A stretch of 64,000 bases of DNA from Hyphomicrobiaceae bacterium (GTDB lineage Bacteria > Pseudomonadota > Alphaproteobacteria > Rhizobiales > Devosiaceae), in the NCBI GenBank assembly GCA_020638065.1, contig JACKJG010000011.1:81829-145828 (forward strand), given 5' to 3'. Under the pieces are notes generated by a model that saw only the letters and a list, made by a program, of their open reading frames with translations, did not search any database and had not been told where the DNA came from. Positions 43,314 to 51,756 of the stretch are shown one piece after another. Made by a program: the position numbers and the translations under genes. Position 1 is the first letter of the stretch. Each line of letters starts with the position of its first letter.

Positions 43314-45407
43314 ATGAACCAGCACCCTCGCATCGCACGCTCCGTATGTCCCCACGATTGCCCGTCGACATGCGCTCTCGATATTGAAATCGGTGTTGAT
43401 GGCCGCATGGGACGCGTTCGAGGCGCCAAGGACGATCCATATACGGCCGGCGTGATCTGCGAGAAGGTTGCCCGCTATGCCGAGCGCTATCATCATCCCG
43501 ACCGCCTGCTTCATCCGCTCCGGCGCACCGGCGCAAAAGGCGAGGGGAAGTGGCAGCGCATTTCCTGGAACGAGGCGTTTGAGGAAATCACCGCCCGCTT
43601 CGCCGAAGTGGAACGTGATTTCGGCCCGGAATCCGTCTGGCCCTATTTCTACGCCGGCACGATGGGCCACGTTCACCGCAACACCATCGACAAATTGCGC
43701 AACCTGCGCGGCTATTCCCGGCAATACGAAACCATCTGTTCCCACGTCGCCTATGCTGGCTATCTGGCCGGAACCGGTCTGATCACCGGTGTCGATCCCG
43801 TCGACATGGCCAAAGCGGAGGTCGTGGTGATCTGGGGTACCAATCCCGTCAACACCCAGGTCAATGTTATGACCCACGCCATGCGCGCCAAGAAGAATGG
43901 CGCCAAGCTCGTGGTGATCGACATCTACCGCACGGGGACAATGGAACAGGCCGATATGCCCATCTTGCTCCGGCCTGGCAGCGACGGTGCATTTGCAGCC
44001 GCGGTTATGCAGGTCCTGTTGCGCGACGGCTTGGCGGATCGGGAATATCTGCGCGATTTCACGGACTTCTCGGACGAGTTTGAATCACATCTGCAAACCC
44101 GGACGCCGGAATGGGCCGCCGAAATTACCGGCCTCAGCGTCGCCGAGATCGAGGCGTTCGCCCACCTCGTCGGAACGCAAAAGGCCACCTATTTTCGGCT
44201 CGGATTCGGGTTCACACGTCAGAAAAACGGTATCACCAACATGCACGCGGCGCTGTGCATCCCCGCCGTGACGGGTGCATGGAGATATCCCGGTGGGGGT
44301 GCATTTCATTCCCATGGCGGCGGCTGGGGACTGAACAAGATTGCGATCAATGCCAGCGACAGGGCTGTGTCGGGCGTGCGGGTGCTCGACATGAGCCAGA
44401 TCGGCCGCGTTCTCACCGGCGACGCGGAGGCGCTTCGCGGCGGCGGCCCGGTTAAGGCCATGATCATCCAGAACACCAATCCCGTCGTGGTCGCCCCCGA
44501 ACAGGAACTGGTCAAACAGGGATTTGCCCGCGACGACCTGTTTATCGTCGTGCATGAGCAGTTCATGACCGAAACGGCCGAAATGGCCGATATCGTCCTG
44601 CCCGCCACCATGTTCACCGAGCATAACGACTATTACACGCGCGGCGGACACAATCGCGTTCTGCTCGGCCCGAAGATCATGGACGCCCCGAGCGAGTGCC
44701 GGTCAAACTTCGATGTCATCCGCGAATTGGCTATCCGGCTCGGAACCGATCCGAATCTCTTTGCATATTCGGACGAAGAAGTCGTGGAAAGGACTTTCGA
44801 ACTGTCCGGCTATCCTGACTATTCCGAGATCAGGCAGCAAGGATATGTCGATCGCGCCTTCACTGAGGACAGAGCGCATTTTGCCGATGGATTTGGCTGG
44901 CCCGACAAACGTTTTCGCTTCGCACCAGACTGGGAAGATGTCCGGAAGTTGCTGGGTTATGAATGGCACTATGACCCGGCAATCATGCCGAAATATGCCG
45001 GCCATTTCGACGTCAATGAAAAGGCCAACGACGAGCACCCATTCAAGCTGGCGACCAGTCCGTCACGCACGTTTCTCAATACCAGTTTTACTGAAACGCC
45101 GGGCAGCCGCAAACGGGAAGGGTCCCCGCGCGCTTTTCTTCATCCCGAAGATGCGCGCGCCATGTTCATTTCAGATGGCGACATGATTCAGATTGGCAAC
45201 AGACGCGGGCAAGTGACTCTCACCGCCCAGCTTTTCGACGGATTACAGAAGGGTGTCGTTATCGTCGAGACACTGCATCGCAACGCTGAACACGCTGACA
45301 AACGCGGCATCAATACGCTCGTCGGAGCAGATCGCACGCCGCCATTTGGCGGCGCTGCTTTCCACGATGCGGCGGTCTGGGTGCGGCGGGCCGATCAGGC
45401 CCAATAG
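43314..45407 (+). CDS. Molybdopterin-containing oxidoreductase (DMSO reductase superfamily)
   Basis: 697 residues. N-terminal 4Fe-4S ligands in SVCPHDCPSTCAL (C-x3-C-x3-C) and CEKVARY about 26 residues later; then the Mo-bisMGD domains (YAGTMGHVHRNTIDKLRN, WGTNPVNTQVNVM, QNTNPVVVAPEQ, ETAEMADIVLPATMF) and a C-terminal dinucleotide-binding barrel. No Tat signal, so cytoplasmic. The group resembles BisC/formate-dehydrogenase-like proteins of unknown substrate. No small iron-sulfur or membrane subunit is adjacent, so the electron partner is unknown. It ends 13 bases inside the converging TauE/SafE gene. Confidence 0.9.
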   Translation: MNQHPRIARSVCPHDCPSTCALDIEIGVDGRMGRVRGAKDDPYTAGVICEKVARYAERYHHPDRLLHPLRRTGAKGEGKWQRISWNEAFEEITARFAEVERDFGPESVWPYFYAGTMGHVHRNTIDKLRNLRGYSRQYETICSHVAYAGYLAGTGLITGVDPVDMAKAEVVVIWGTNPVNTQVNVMTHAMRAKKNGAKLVVIDIYRTGTMEQADMPILLRPGSDGAFAAAVMQVLLRDGLADREYLRDFTDFSDEFESHLQTRTPEWAAEITGLSVAEIEAFAHLVGTQKATYFRLGFGFTRQKNGITNMHAALCIPAVTGAWRYPGGGAFHSHGGGWGLNKIAINASDRAVSGVRVLDMSQIGRVLTGDAEALRGGGPVKAMIIQNTNPVVVAPEQELVKQGFARDDLFIVVHEQFMTETAEMADIVLPATMFTEHNDYYTRGGHNRVLLGPKIMDAPSECRSNFDVIRELAIRLGTDPNLFAYSDEEVVERTFELSGYPDYSEIRQQGYVDRAFTEDRAHFADGFGWPDKRFRFAPDWEDVRKLLGYEWHYDPAIMPKYAGHFDVNEKANDEHPFKLATSPSRTFLNTSFTETPGSRKREGSPRAFLHPEDARAMFISDGDMIQIGNRRGQVTLTAQLFDGLQKGVVIVETLHRNAEHADKRGINTLVGADRTPPFGGAAFHDAAVWVRRADQAQ

Positions 45408-46165
45408 GCCGCGTAGAAGAACCAGAGCGTCAGTCCGGTTCCGTATATGATGATTGCGATGCGAAGAACCCGCACCGGGATATATTGTGCAATCCTTGCG
45501 GCAACAAACCCGCCCACCAGCGTCCCGGCGAAGACATAGGAACCGGCAATCCAGGCTATGGAACCTCCAAGCGCAAACCGCACCGTCGCGATCGCCGCGA
45601 CTACCGCGCTCAAAAGCAGTTTGAGACCATTCATGGCGTGAATTTCGGTCAATCCCGCGAGCGCCAGAAAGGCCAGCAGGATGATGCCGAGGCCGCCATT
45701 GAAAAACCCGCCATAGATGTTCACCAGCACCAGCAGGACAAAAAGCGCGACCGCGCCGGCCAGCCCGGCGCGCCGGTGGCTCGACGCAACGCGACGAACA
45801 AGGGCATTGATTTGCGCGCCAAAAGCGAAGAGCACGACGGCAAGCGCCATCAGCCAGGGCAGGGTAAGGTTGAACTGATCGTTCGAAATATGCAGCAGCA
45901 ATTCCGCGCCGAGCAGGGCCCCGATCACCGTGGCTGCGATATAGCCCGGCAATCGATTCAGTTCGGGCCTGAAGTGTCTCCAGAATCCGGCTGCGCCCGA
46001 TACGTAGCCGGGCAGGGCAGCAAAGGTGTTCGTCGCGTTTGCCGCGACCGGAGGAATGCCTGCGGCCAGAAGCGCCGGGAATGCGATGAACGAACCGCCG
46101 CCAGCCAGCGCGTTCAGAACACCCGCCAGCACACCGGCACCAAATAGCAGCAAGGCCTCTAGCAT
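45395..46165 (-). CDS. TauE/SafE family membrane protein
   Basis: 256 residues from the ATG at 46165 (GGGGGAG, 3-4 nt). Eight membrane segments; MLEALLLFGAGVLAGVLNALAGGGSFIAFPAL and GGFFNGGLGIILLAFLALAG are the two family repeats of this probable sulfite/sulfoacetate or other anion exporter family. Substrate cannot be inferred. No sulfur-metabolism genes nearby; the converging molybdopterin oxidoreductase might act on a related anion, but the overlap alone does not show this. Confidence 0.88.
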   Translation of the reverse strand: MLEALLLFGAGVLAGVLNALAGGGSFIAFPALLAAGIPPVAANATNTFAALPGYVSGAAGFWRHFRPELNRLPGYIAATVIGALLGAELLLHISNDQFNLTLPWLMALAVVLFAFGAQINALVRRVASSHRRAGLAGAVALFVLLVLVNIYGGFFNGGLGIILLAFLALAGLTEIHAMNGLKLLLSAVVAAIATVRFALGGSIAWIAGSYVFAGTLVGGFVAARIAQYIPVRVLRIAIIIYGTGLTLWFFYAAYWA

Positions 46166-46351
46166 TATCTCCCCCTTGCACCACCTCTGCCCGACTGGAA
46201 CGGGTCTGTCCAATGCCGAGTTGGAATGACGGCATCAGTCGTGCGAATGGGTTCACGCATATTTCATCGGCAATATACGATGAATTCTTGCGGTCCGTTC
46301 TCCATCGTCCTAGGTTTTGGTCAATTCGCCATCAACGAGCCGGACAAATCC

Positions 46352-47053
46352 ATGACCAGTCAGAGCAAACCGATCGAGCTCTATTATTTCCCGACGCCGA
46401 ACGGCAAAAAGATATCGATCATGCTCGAGGAACTGGGCGTGCCCTACAGCGTGCATTTCGTGCATATCGGGCGCGGCGATCAGTTCAAACCAGAGTTCCT
46501 CGCCATCTCCCCCAACAATCGCATTCCGGCAATTGTCGATCCGGAAGGGCCGGATGGCGAACCGATTTCAGTCTTTGAAAGCGGCGCGATCCTGCAATAT
46601 CTCGGCGACAAGTTCGGGCGTTTCTACCCAAGGGATGCGCGCAAACGCACCGAGGTCAATCAATGGCTGATGTGGCAGATGGGTGGCTTCGGACCCATGT
46701 TGGGGCAGAACCACCATTTTGTTCAATATGCGCCCGAGCAGATCCCCTATGCCATCGACCGCTATGTGAACGAAACCCACCGTCTTTATGGCGTGCTCAA
46801 CAAGCAGCTCGAGGGGAAGAACTACATCTGCGGAGAATTCTCGATCGCTGATATCGCCTGCATCGGCTGGGCCCTGGGCCACGAGCGACAGAGAATGGAC
46901 ATCAGTGAGTTTCCAAACGTACGCGACTGGATAGATCGCATGCAGGCTCGCCCCGGTGTGGCCGCAGGTCTCGCGGTTAAAGGTGACGATTCCGCCGACA
47001 AGCCACTGCGCGACGATGATCAAGCCAAGAAAGTGCTGTTCGGGCAGAAGTGA
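46352..47053 (+). CDS. Glutathione S-transferase family protein (YfcG/nu-class type)
   Basis: 233 residues from the ATG at 46352, giving TSQSKPIELYYFPTPNGKKISIMLEELG; earlier in-frame starts lack support. Thioredoxin-like N-domain with SPNNRIPAIVD and ESGAILQYLGDK, and an all-helical C-domain (MWQMGGFGPMLGQNHHF, FSIADIACIGW). The PNGKKI(S)IMLEE pattern matches YfcG/YghU disulfide-bond reductases, which hold two glutathiones and lack a catalytic cysteine. Probably cytoplasmic disulfide reductase activity, by homology. Confidence 0.9.
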   Translation: MTSQSKPIELYYFPTPNGKKISIMLEELGVPYSVHFVHIGRGDQFKPEFLAISPNNRIPAIVDPEGPDGEPISVFESGAILQYLGDKFGRFYPRDARKRTEVNQWLMWQMGGFGPMLGQNHHFVQYAPEQIPYAIDRYVNETHRLYGVLNKQLEGKNYICGEFSIADIACIGWALGHERQRMDISEFPNVRDWIDRMQARPGVAAGLAVKGDDSADKPLRDDDQAKKVLFGQK

Positions 47054-47093
47054 AGGGGGGCGCGGGAGTTACACTCGCACCGGTAATTCAGCC

Positions 47094-47942
47094 CTAGACG
47101 ATCTGGACATCGTCCTTGAGCTGGTTCTTGGTGACGTCGTAAATGGTCAGGACGTCGCCGCCGCCAAAGTCCAGGATGAAATCGCCATTCTGGGCATGTC
47201 CAAACTGGTTGAGCACCTTGTTGACGCTTTTTGTGCCCTTCCAGAGGTTGTCGTCGAGCACGACCGTGTCCTTGTTGTTTTCGAAATCGATGATCTTGTC
47301 GCGGTCATAGTTCTTGCCGAACACAAATTTGTCGGCATTTTGGCGGCCCTGCAGCGTGTCGTTTTGTCTGCCGCCGTCAAGCAGGTCCTTGCCTTTGCCG
47401 CCGCTCAGCCAGTCGTTGCCTTTTCCGCCATAGACCTCATCGTTTCCTGCTCCTGCATAGAAGACGTCATTGCCATTCGCGAGATAGACAATGTCATTTC
47501 CGTTGGGTTGGAAAAGGGCGCCGTCGCCAACCTTGGTGACGCCAAGCGCATAATCGTCCGCGGAAGCGCCCTTTCGGGCGTCAAAAACCCAATTCTTGCT
47601 CATGAAGAAGTTTTCGAACGCGAACTTGTCGCTATTGGTCGACTCGGCCTGATAGAGCGCTGCCATTTCGTTGAAAGTGAACTTGCCCTTGAAGGTGGCC
47701 AGTTTTTCGCCGCTCTTGAATGCAGTGATGGATTGTATGGTTCCCGAAGCGAGCGTGTCTCCATTGTAGGAGAAACCTTTCCCCTCAACCTTGAATACGT
47801 ACTTGCCAATCTTGGTGCTGAAACTTGTGCTTGTCTGGCCGCTCGATCTGAGATCGGCATCCACGAATTTCTCGACAAGCGTCACGGCATCCTGCACCGC
47901 CAAAGTTGCTCCTTTGGCGACCGTCGTTACGTACCTCACCAT
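47094..47942 (-). CDS. RTX calcium-binding protein, candidate type I secretion substrate
   Basis: 282 residues. An N-terminal domain without recognised family (about 1-135), then a short RTX block (NGNDIVYLANGNDVFYAG, GNDEVYGGKGND, GGKGKDLLDGG) and a C-terminal domain whose last 60 residues repeat the plan of the serralysin C-terminus: D-F, VVLDDNLWKGTKSVNKVLNQFGHAQ, DFILDFGGGDVLTI and a final QIV. No catalytic motif seen; it could be a surface or S-layer-like protein. ATG at 47942; GAGGGAAACA precedes it. Confidence 0.85.
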   Translation of the reverse strand: MVRYVTTVAKGATLAVQDAVTLVEKFVDADLRSSGQTSTSFSTKIGKYVFKVEGKGFSYNGDTLASGTIQSITAFKSGEKLATFKGKFTFNEMAALYQAESTNSDKFAFENFFMSKNWVFDARKGASADDYALGVTKVGDGALFQPNGNDIVYLANGNDVFYAGAGNDEVYGGKGNDWLSGGKGKDLLDGGRQNDTLQGRQNADKFVFGKNYDRDKIIDFENNKDTVVLDDNLWKGTKSVNKVLNQFGHAQNGDFILDFGGGDVLTIYDVTKNQLKDDVQIV

Positions 47943-48079
47943 TGTTTCCCTCGGTCAAAAACTGAATTGAATGCAATTGATTGAACATAAGGATCGTTCA
48001 AGGGGTAGCCTAGATTGACTATCCCATTGAGGCAACACAGCATTCGGGAAAAGCGTTAATCCGCAGACGCCGTGCGAGT

Positions 48080-48598
48080 TCAGCCGTCCAGTTCGGTCTG
48101 ATCTGCCACGATCACCGGCGCGCGCACCCAGATCTGACCGTCGCAGATGGTGCGCCAGGCAACGCAACCCCCCACCATGATCCGGTTGCCGTCAACGATG
48201 TCGGCGAAGCCGTCATAGGTCTTGCCATCCTGCGGATTGTAGATCTTGCCTTCAAGGTGGGTGGGGTTGACCTCTTTGGTCAGCACCAGCATCGGCATGC
48301 CCATGATTGGCCGGTCGCGAAGGGCAGGGTCCTGGTTGTTGACGTCGCGGAAGTCGCCCTGCAGCTCCGCAATCCGCTCGGGCCCATACTTGTCGATGAC
48401 CTCCTGCGGCAATTCGACCTTCGAGACGTATCCGCAAAACCCTTCTTCGCAGGGTTCAATGGTAACTTCCGACTGGTTCTGGGTGATCCAGGTCCCAACC
48501 AGAATGGGGGTCAGCATGTCTTGCGCCGCCGCCGCACCCGGCAGCGTGGCACATGCTGATGCCAAAAGAAGAACTGAAGCAATGGCGCCCGCTTTCAT
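48080..48598 (-). CDS. Exported DUF2147 domain protein
   Basis: 172 residues. Signal peptide ending about residue 25 (IASVLLLASACATLPGAAAAQ; the Ser-Ala-Cys context could be a weak lipobox but is probably a plain Sec signal). The body (GTWITQNQSEVTIEPCEEGFCGYVSKVE, GKIYNPQDGKTYDG, MVGGCVAWRTICDGQIWVR) is classical DUF2147, a beta-barrel fold of unknown role, with two disulfide-ready Cys pairs. Longer relative of the 19283-19675 protein. Monocistronic. Confidence 0.88.
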   Translation of the reverse strand: MKAGAIASVLLLASACATLPGAAAAQDMLTPILVGTWITQNQSEVTIEPCEEGFCGYVSKVELPQEVIDKYGPERIAELQGDFRDVNNQDPALRDRPIMGMPMLVLTKEVNPTHLEGKIYNPQDGKTYDGFADIVDGNRIMVGGCVAWRTICDGQIWVRAPVIVADQTELDG

Positions 48599-48786
48599 GC
48601 GTCCGTCTCCGCAAACAACGCCGACAATAGAAGACTATTGTAGCCGAACTGCGACAATGCCAGCAAGCCGCGGTCAATTGAGAAAAAAAGTTCCGTAAAC
48701 AGGCTCATCCGCGCGACGGCGTGCACACAAAAACCAACCCGTCCGCCCACGCGGCGGTTCCTGATGTCCGGTACGTGTCGCGGTGC

Positions 48787-49215
48787 CTAGCCCGCGATAT
48801 AGTCCATGAGCGCGGCCCGGTCGGCCTCGGTCGCCTCGATCTTGAGCTTGACCACGTCGCCGATCGAAATGATGCCGGCCAGCCTTCCGCCCTCCACCAC
48901 CGGCAGATGGCGGACGCGATGCTGGGTCATCATCGACATCAATTCGTCCACGCTGGTGTCTTTGGCGGCCACATAAGGCTCTGCGGTCATGCAGGCCTCG
49001 ATGGGCCGGTCCAGAGAACCGGAACCGCTATCGGCCAACAGGCGCACCACATCGCGCTCCGATGTGATGCCTGCAACGGCGCCGGACGGGTCCAGCACCA
49101 CAAGTGCGCCAATGTTGTGCTGGCGCAGCAAAGTGACCGCGTCGCTGACCTTGGCGCCTGTCTCGAGCGTCACAACGGCGTTGCCCTTGCGCTCGAGGAT
49201 CGTCATCACATTCAT
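48787..49215 (-). CDS. Tandem CBS domain protein
   Basis: 142 residues made of two CBS motifs and nothing else: MTILERKGNAVVTLETGAKVSDAVTLLRQHNIGALVVLDPSGAVAGITSERDVVR in the first half, CMTAEPYVAAKDTSVDELMSMMTQHRVRHLPVVEGGRLAGIISIGDVVK in the second. Stand-alone CBS pairs bind adenosine nucleotides and regulate partner proteins. Partner unknown; the gene is 38 nt after UDP-glucose dehydrogenase on the same strand. Confidence 0.9.
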   Translation of the reverse strand: MNVMTILERKGNAVVTLETGAKVSDAVTLLRQHNIGALVVLDPSGAVAGITSERDVVRLLADSGSGSLDRPIEACMTAEPYVAAKDTSVDELMSMMTQHRVRHLPVVEGGRLAGIISIGDVVKLKIEATEADRAALMDYIAG

Positions 49216-49253
49216 CTTGCCCTCCTCACCAGATGTTGCAATGGCGGGGGCAT

Positions 49254-50630
49254 TTAAGCATGCAATTTGAAACTCTCAAAGCGCGTTGCATTTTCGGAGA
49301 CTTCGGTCTCTTCGGTTGGCCGGCCGACGCAATGATAAGCGAACCCGGCCCGCACGACCTCTTCCTTGCGATAAATATTTCTAAGATCGACAAGAACGCG
49401 TTCGGCCATCGCCGTCCCCAACCGGTCGAGATCCAGTGCCCGCAGCGAAGTCCACTCTGTCACGATAACCGCGGCATCCGCACCTTTGGCGGCCTCATAG
49501 GGGTCGTCGACAAACCGCACCCGCGAATCGGCAACCGCACGTTGCGCCTGTTCGTTGCCGACCGGGTCATGTGCAACGATGCTGGCACCCTGATCGAGAA
49601 GAGCGGTGATGATCGAAAGGCTCGGCGCGTCCCGCATGTCGTCGGTGTTGGGCTTGAAGGTCAGCCCGAGCATGCAGATTGTCTTGCCGCGCACACTGCC
49701 GCCACAGGCCGCGATGACCTTTTTGGCCATATCCCGCTTGCGCCGGTCATTGACGTAGATGGTCGCCTCCACCAGCCTTAGCTCAGTCGAGAAATCGTGA
49801 GCGGTTTTGGAGAGCGCCAGCAGGTCCTTGGGAAAGCACGAGCCGCCAAACCCGGGACCGGAATGCAGAAATTTCGAGCCGATACGCTGGTCGAGCCCGA
49901 TCCCGCGGGCAACGTCCTGAACGTTGGCGCCCGTCTTTTCGCACAGATCGGCGATTTCGTTGATGAAGCTGATCTTCATCGCAAGGAAAGCATTGGCCGC
50001 GTATTTGGTCAGCTCGGCCGTCCGGCGCGAAACGAAAACCAGCGGCGCCTGATTGAGGTAGAGCGGCCGATAGACCTCGCTCATGACTTCGCGGGCGTGT
50101 TCGCTGTCGACGCCGACAATGATCCGGTTGGGCCGCCTGAATTCGTCGATGGCCGCGCCCTCGCGCATGAATTCGGGGTTGGAGGCGACCTTGATAGCAC
50201 TACCTGGGCGCAACTCCGCGACAATGCGTTCGATCTCGTCGCCAGTACCGACGGGCACGGTCGATTTGGTCACGATTACCGCATCGTCGCGCAACAAGGG
50301 CACCAATTGGCGGGCGGCGGCAAAAACGTATTGCAGGTCGGCATGTCCGTCCCCACGCCGGGAGGGCGTGCCAACCGCGAGGAAAACGACATCGGCGTCG
50401 CTGACCGCATCGTCCGGCGCGGTGGCGAAATCGAGCCGGCCCCCGGTGACATTGTTCTTCACGAGCTCTTCGAGACCAGGCTCATAGATGGGAATAAGGC
50501 CATCGCGCAGGGCATCGATTTTTTGGGTATCGGAATCAACGCAAGTTACATGGTGCCCGAAATCGGCAAAGCACGCGCCCGAAACAAGTCCCACATAACC
50601 CGTACCAATCATCGCCAGACGCATGGCCAT
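49254..50630 (-). CDS. ugd: UDP-glucose 6-dehydrogenase
   Basis: 458 residues. NAD motif MIGTGYVGLVSGACFADFGH at the N-terminus, LTFKPNTDDMRDAPSL, and the catalytic Cys in GFGGSCFPKDLLAL (about residue 260). Oxidises UDP-glucose to UDP-glucuronate, a precursor of exopolysaccharide, LPS and glucuronosyl lipids. AAGGA lies 4-5 nt before the ATG. It follows the glycosyltransferase gene by 85 nt; UDP-glucuronate is a donor for glucuronosyl diacylglycerol made by Agt-type enzymes, which would link the two functionally. Confidence 0.95.
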   Translation of the reverse strand: MAMRLAMIGTGYVGLVSGACFADFGHHVTCVDSDTQKIDALRDGLIPIYEPGLEELVKNNVTGGRLDFATAPDDAVSDADVVFLAVGTPSRRGDGHADLQYVFAAARQLVPLLRDDAVIVTKSTVPVGTGDEIERIVAELRPGSAIKVASNPEFMREGAAIDEFRRPNRIIVGVDSEHAREVMSEVYRPLYLNQAPLVFVSRRTAELTKYAANAFLAMKISFINEIADLCEKTGANVQDVARGIGLDQRIGSKFLHSGPGFGGSCFPKDLLALSKTAHDFSTELRLVEATIYVNDRRKRDMAKKVIAACGGSVRGKTICMLGLTFKPNTDDMRDAPSLSIITALLDQGASIVAHDPVGNEQAQRAVADSRVRFVDDPYEAAKGADAAVIVTEWTSLRALDLDRLGTAMAERVLVDLRNIYRKEEVVRAGFAYHCVGRPTEETEVSENATRFESFKLHA

Positions 50631-50715
50631 CTGTCCTTTCGGCTGTCGCGGCAGCAGACCGCGAAATCAACGTTACCGGCCGCAAGGACCCAGCGCAACG
50701 CGGCTTGTTTGAGCC

Positions 50716-51756
50716 TCATGCCACCGCAACCGGCAAACCTGCGGGTACTGCGCGCACTGGGGCGAGGTGATTGTGAAAAATATCGGTGGCCCGTTTCCAG
50801 GTGAATTGCTGCGAAAACCGGTGCGCGTCATGCCGTGACAATTGCAGGGCTGCCCGCACAGCGGCACCAAGATCATTGTCAAGCGCACCTGCCCGCCGGT
50901 CGGTGATGACATCGATCGGGCCGGTAACGGGATAGGCGGCGACAGGCGTTCCGCAGGCGAGCGCCTCGAGCATGACGTTGCCGAACGTGTCGGTTTTGCT
51001 CGGAAAAACGAACGCGTCGGCGCTTTGATAGGCCGCGCGCAGGTCCGCACCTTTTTTGAGGCCAAGAAAATGCACCGAAGGGTAGGCTGCCTTGAGTGTT
51101 TCGAGCTGCGGGCCGTCGCCAACCACGATCTTGCTGCCTTCGATTTCAAGACGCAAAAAGGCCTCGATATTCTTCTCGATGGCCACCCGTCCGACACAGA
51201 GCAGGTGAGGGCCTGGCAAATCCGAGAACAGGCTCTTGGGGCCGGGATGAAAAGCCCCCGTTTCCACGCCGCGCGTCCAGAGGTTTGCCTTGCGGAACCC
51301 GCGGTCGAGCAGTTCGTTAGCCACCGTAATGGTGGGCACCAGCATCGCTGAGGCTGGCCAGTGGAACCATTTCAGAAAGGCGTAAGGCACGTCTTCGGGA
51401 ACCGGCAGGCGCGCTGACAGATATTCCGGAAAGCGGGTGTGATAGCTGGTCGTGAAGTTCAGGCCTGCACGCTCGCAATGCATGCGCGCCGCAAAACCGA
51501 GTGGGCCCTCGGTGGCGATGTGAATGTAGTCAGGCTTTTTGCGTGTGATCAGCTGCGCCACGGTGCCGGGAAGGGTCAGCGCCAGCTTTATTTCCGGGTA
51601 GGTCGGAACCGGCACCGTCCAGAACGCGTCGGGCGTGACCATGCTGACCTCGAAACCCCTGTTCTCCATATCCGCCTTGATGGCCTCCAGCGTCCTGACG
51701 ACCCCATTGGTTTGCGGGTGCCATGCGTCGGAGATGATCATGAGATGCTCAGCCAT
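50716..51756 (-). CDS. Glycosyltransferase family 4 protein (Agt-like)
   Basis: 346 residues from the ATG at 51756 (GGAAAGG about 9 nt upstream; a TTG two codons earlier is possible). GT-B fold: N-terminal HLMIISDAWHPQTNGVVRTLEAIKADME, then GRVAIEKNIEAFL and the E-x7-E element in VMLEALACGTPVAAYPVTG. It overlaps the metallophosphoesterase stop by 8 bases. Marine and soil alphaproteobacteria encode this pair (plcP-agt) for replacing phospholipids with glycolipids under phosphate starvation; assignment here rests on gene pairing and domain type. Confidence 0.82.
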   Translation of the reverse strand: MAEHLMIISDAWHPQTNGVVRTLEAIKADMENRGFEVSMVTPDAFWTVPVPTYPEIKLALTLPGTVAQLITRKKPDYIHIATEGPLGFAARMHCERAGLNFTTSYHTRFPEYLSARLPVPEDVPYAFLKWFHWPASAMLVPTITVANELLDRGFRKANLWTRGVETGAFHPGPKSLFSDLPGPHLLCVGRVAIEKNIEAFLRLEIEGSKIVVGDGPQLETLKAAYPSVHFLGLKKGADLRAAYQSADAFVFPSKTDTFGNVMLEALACGTPVAAYPVTGPIDVITDRRAGALDNDLGAAVRAALQLSRHDAHRFSQQFTWKRATDIFHNHLAPVRAVPAGLPVAVA

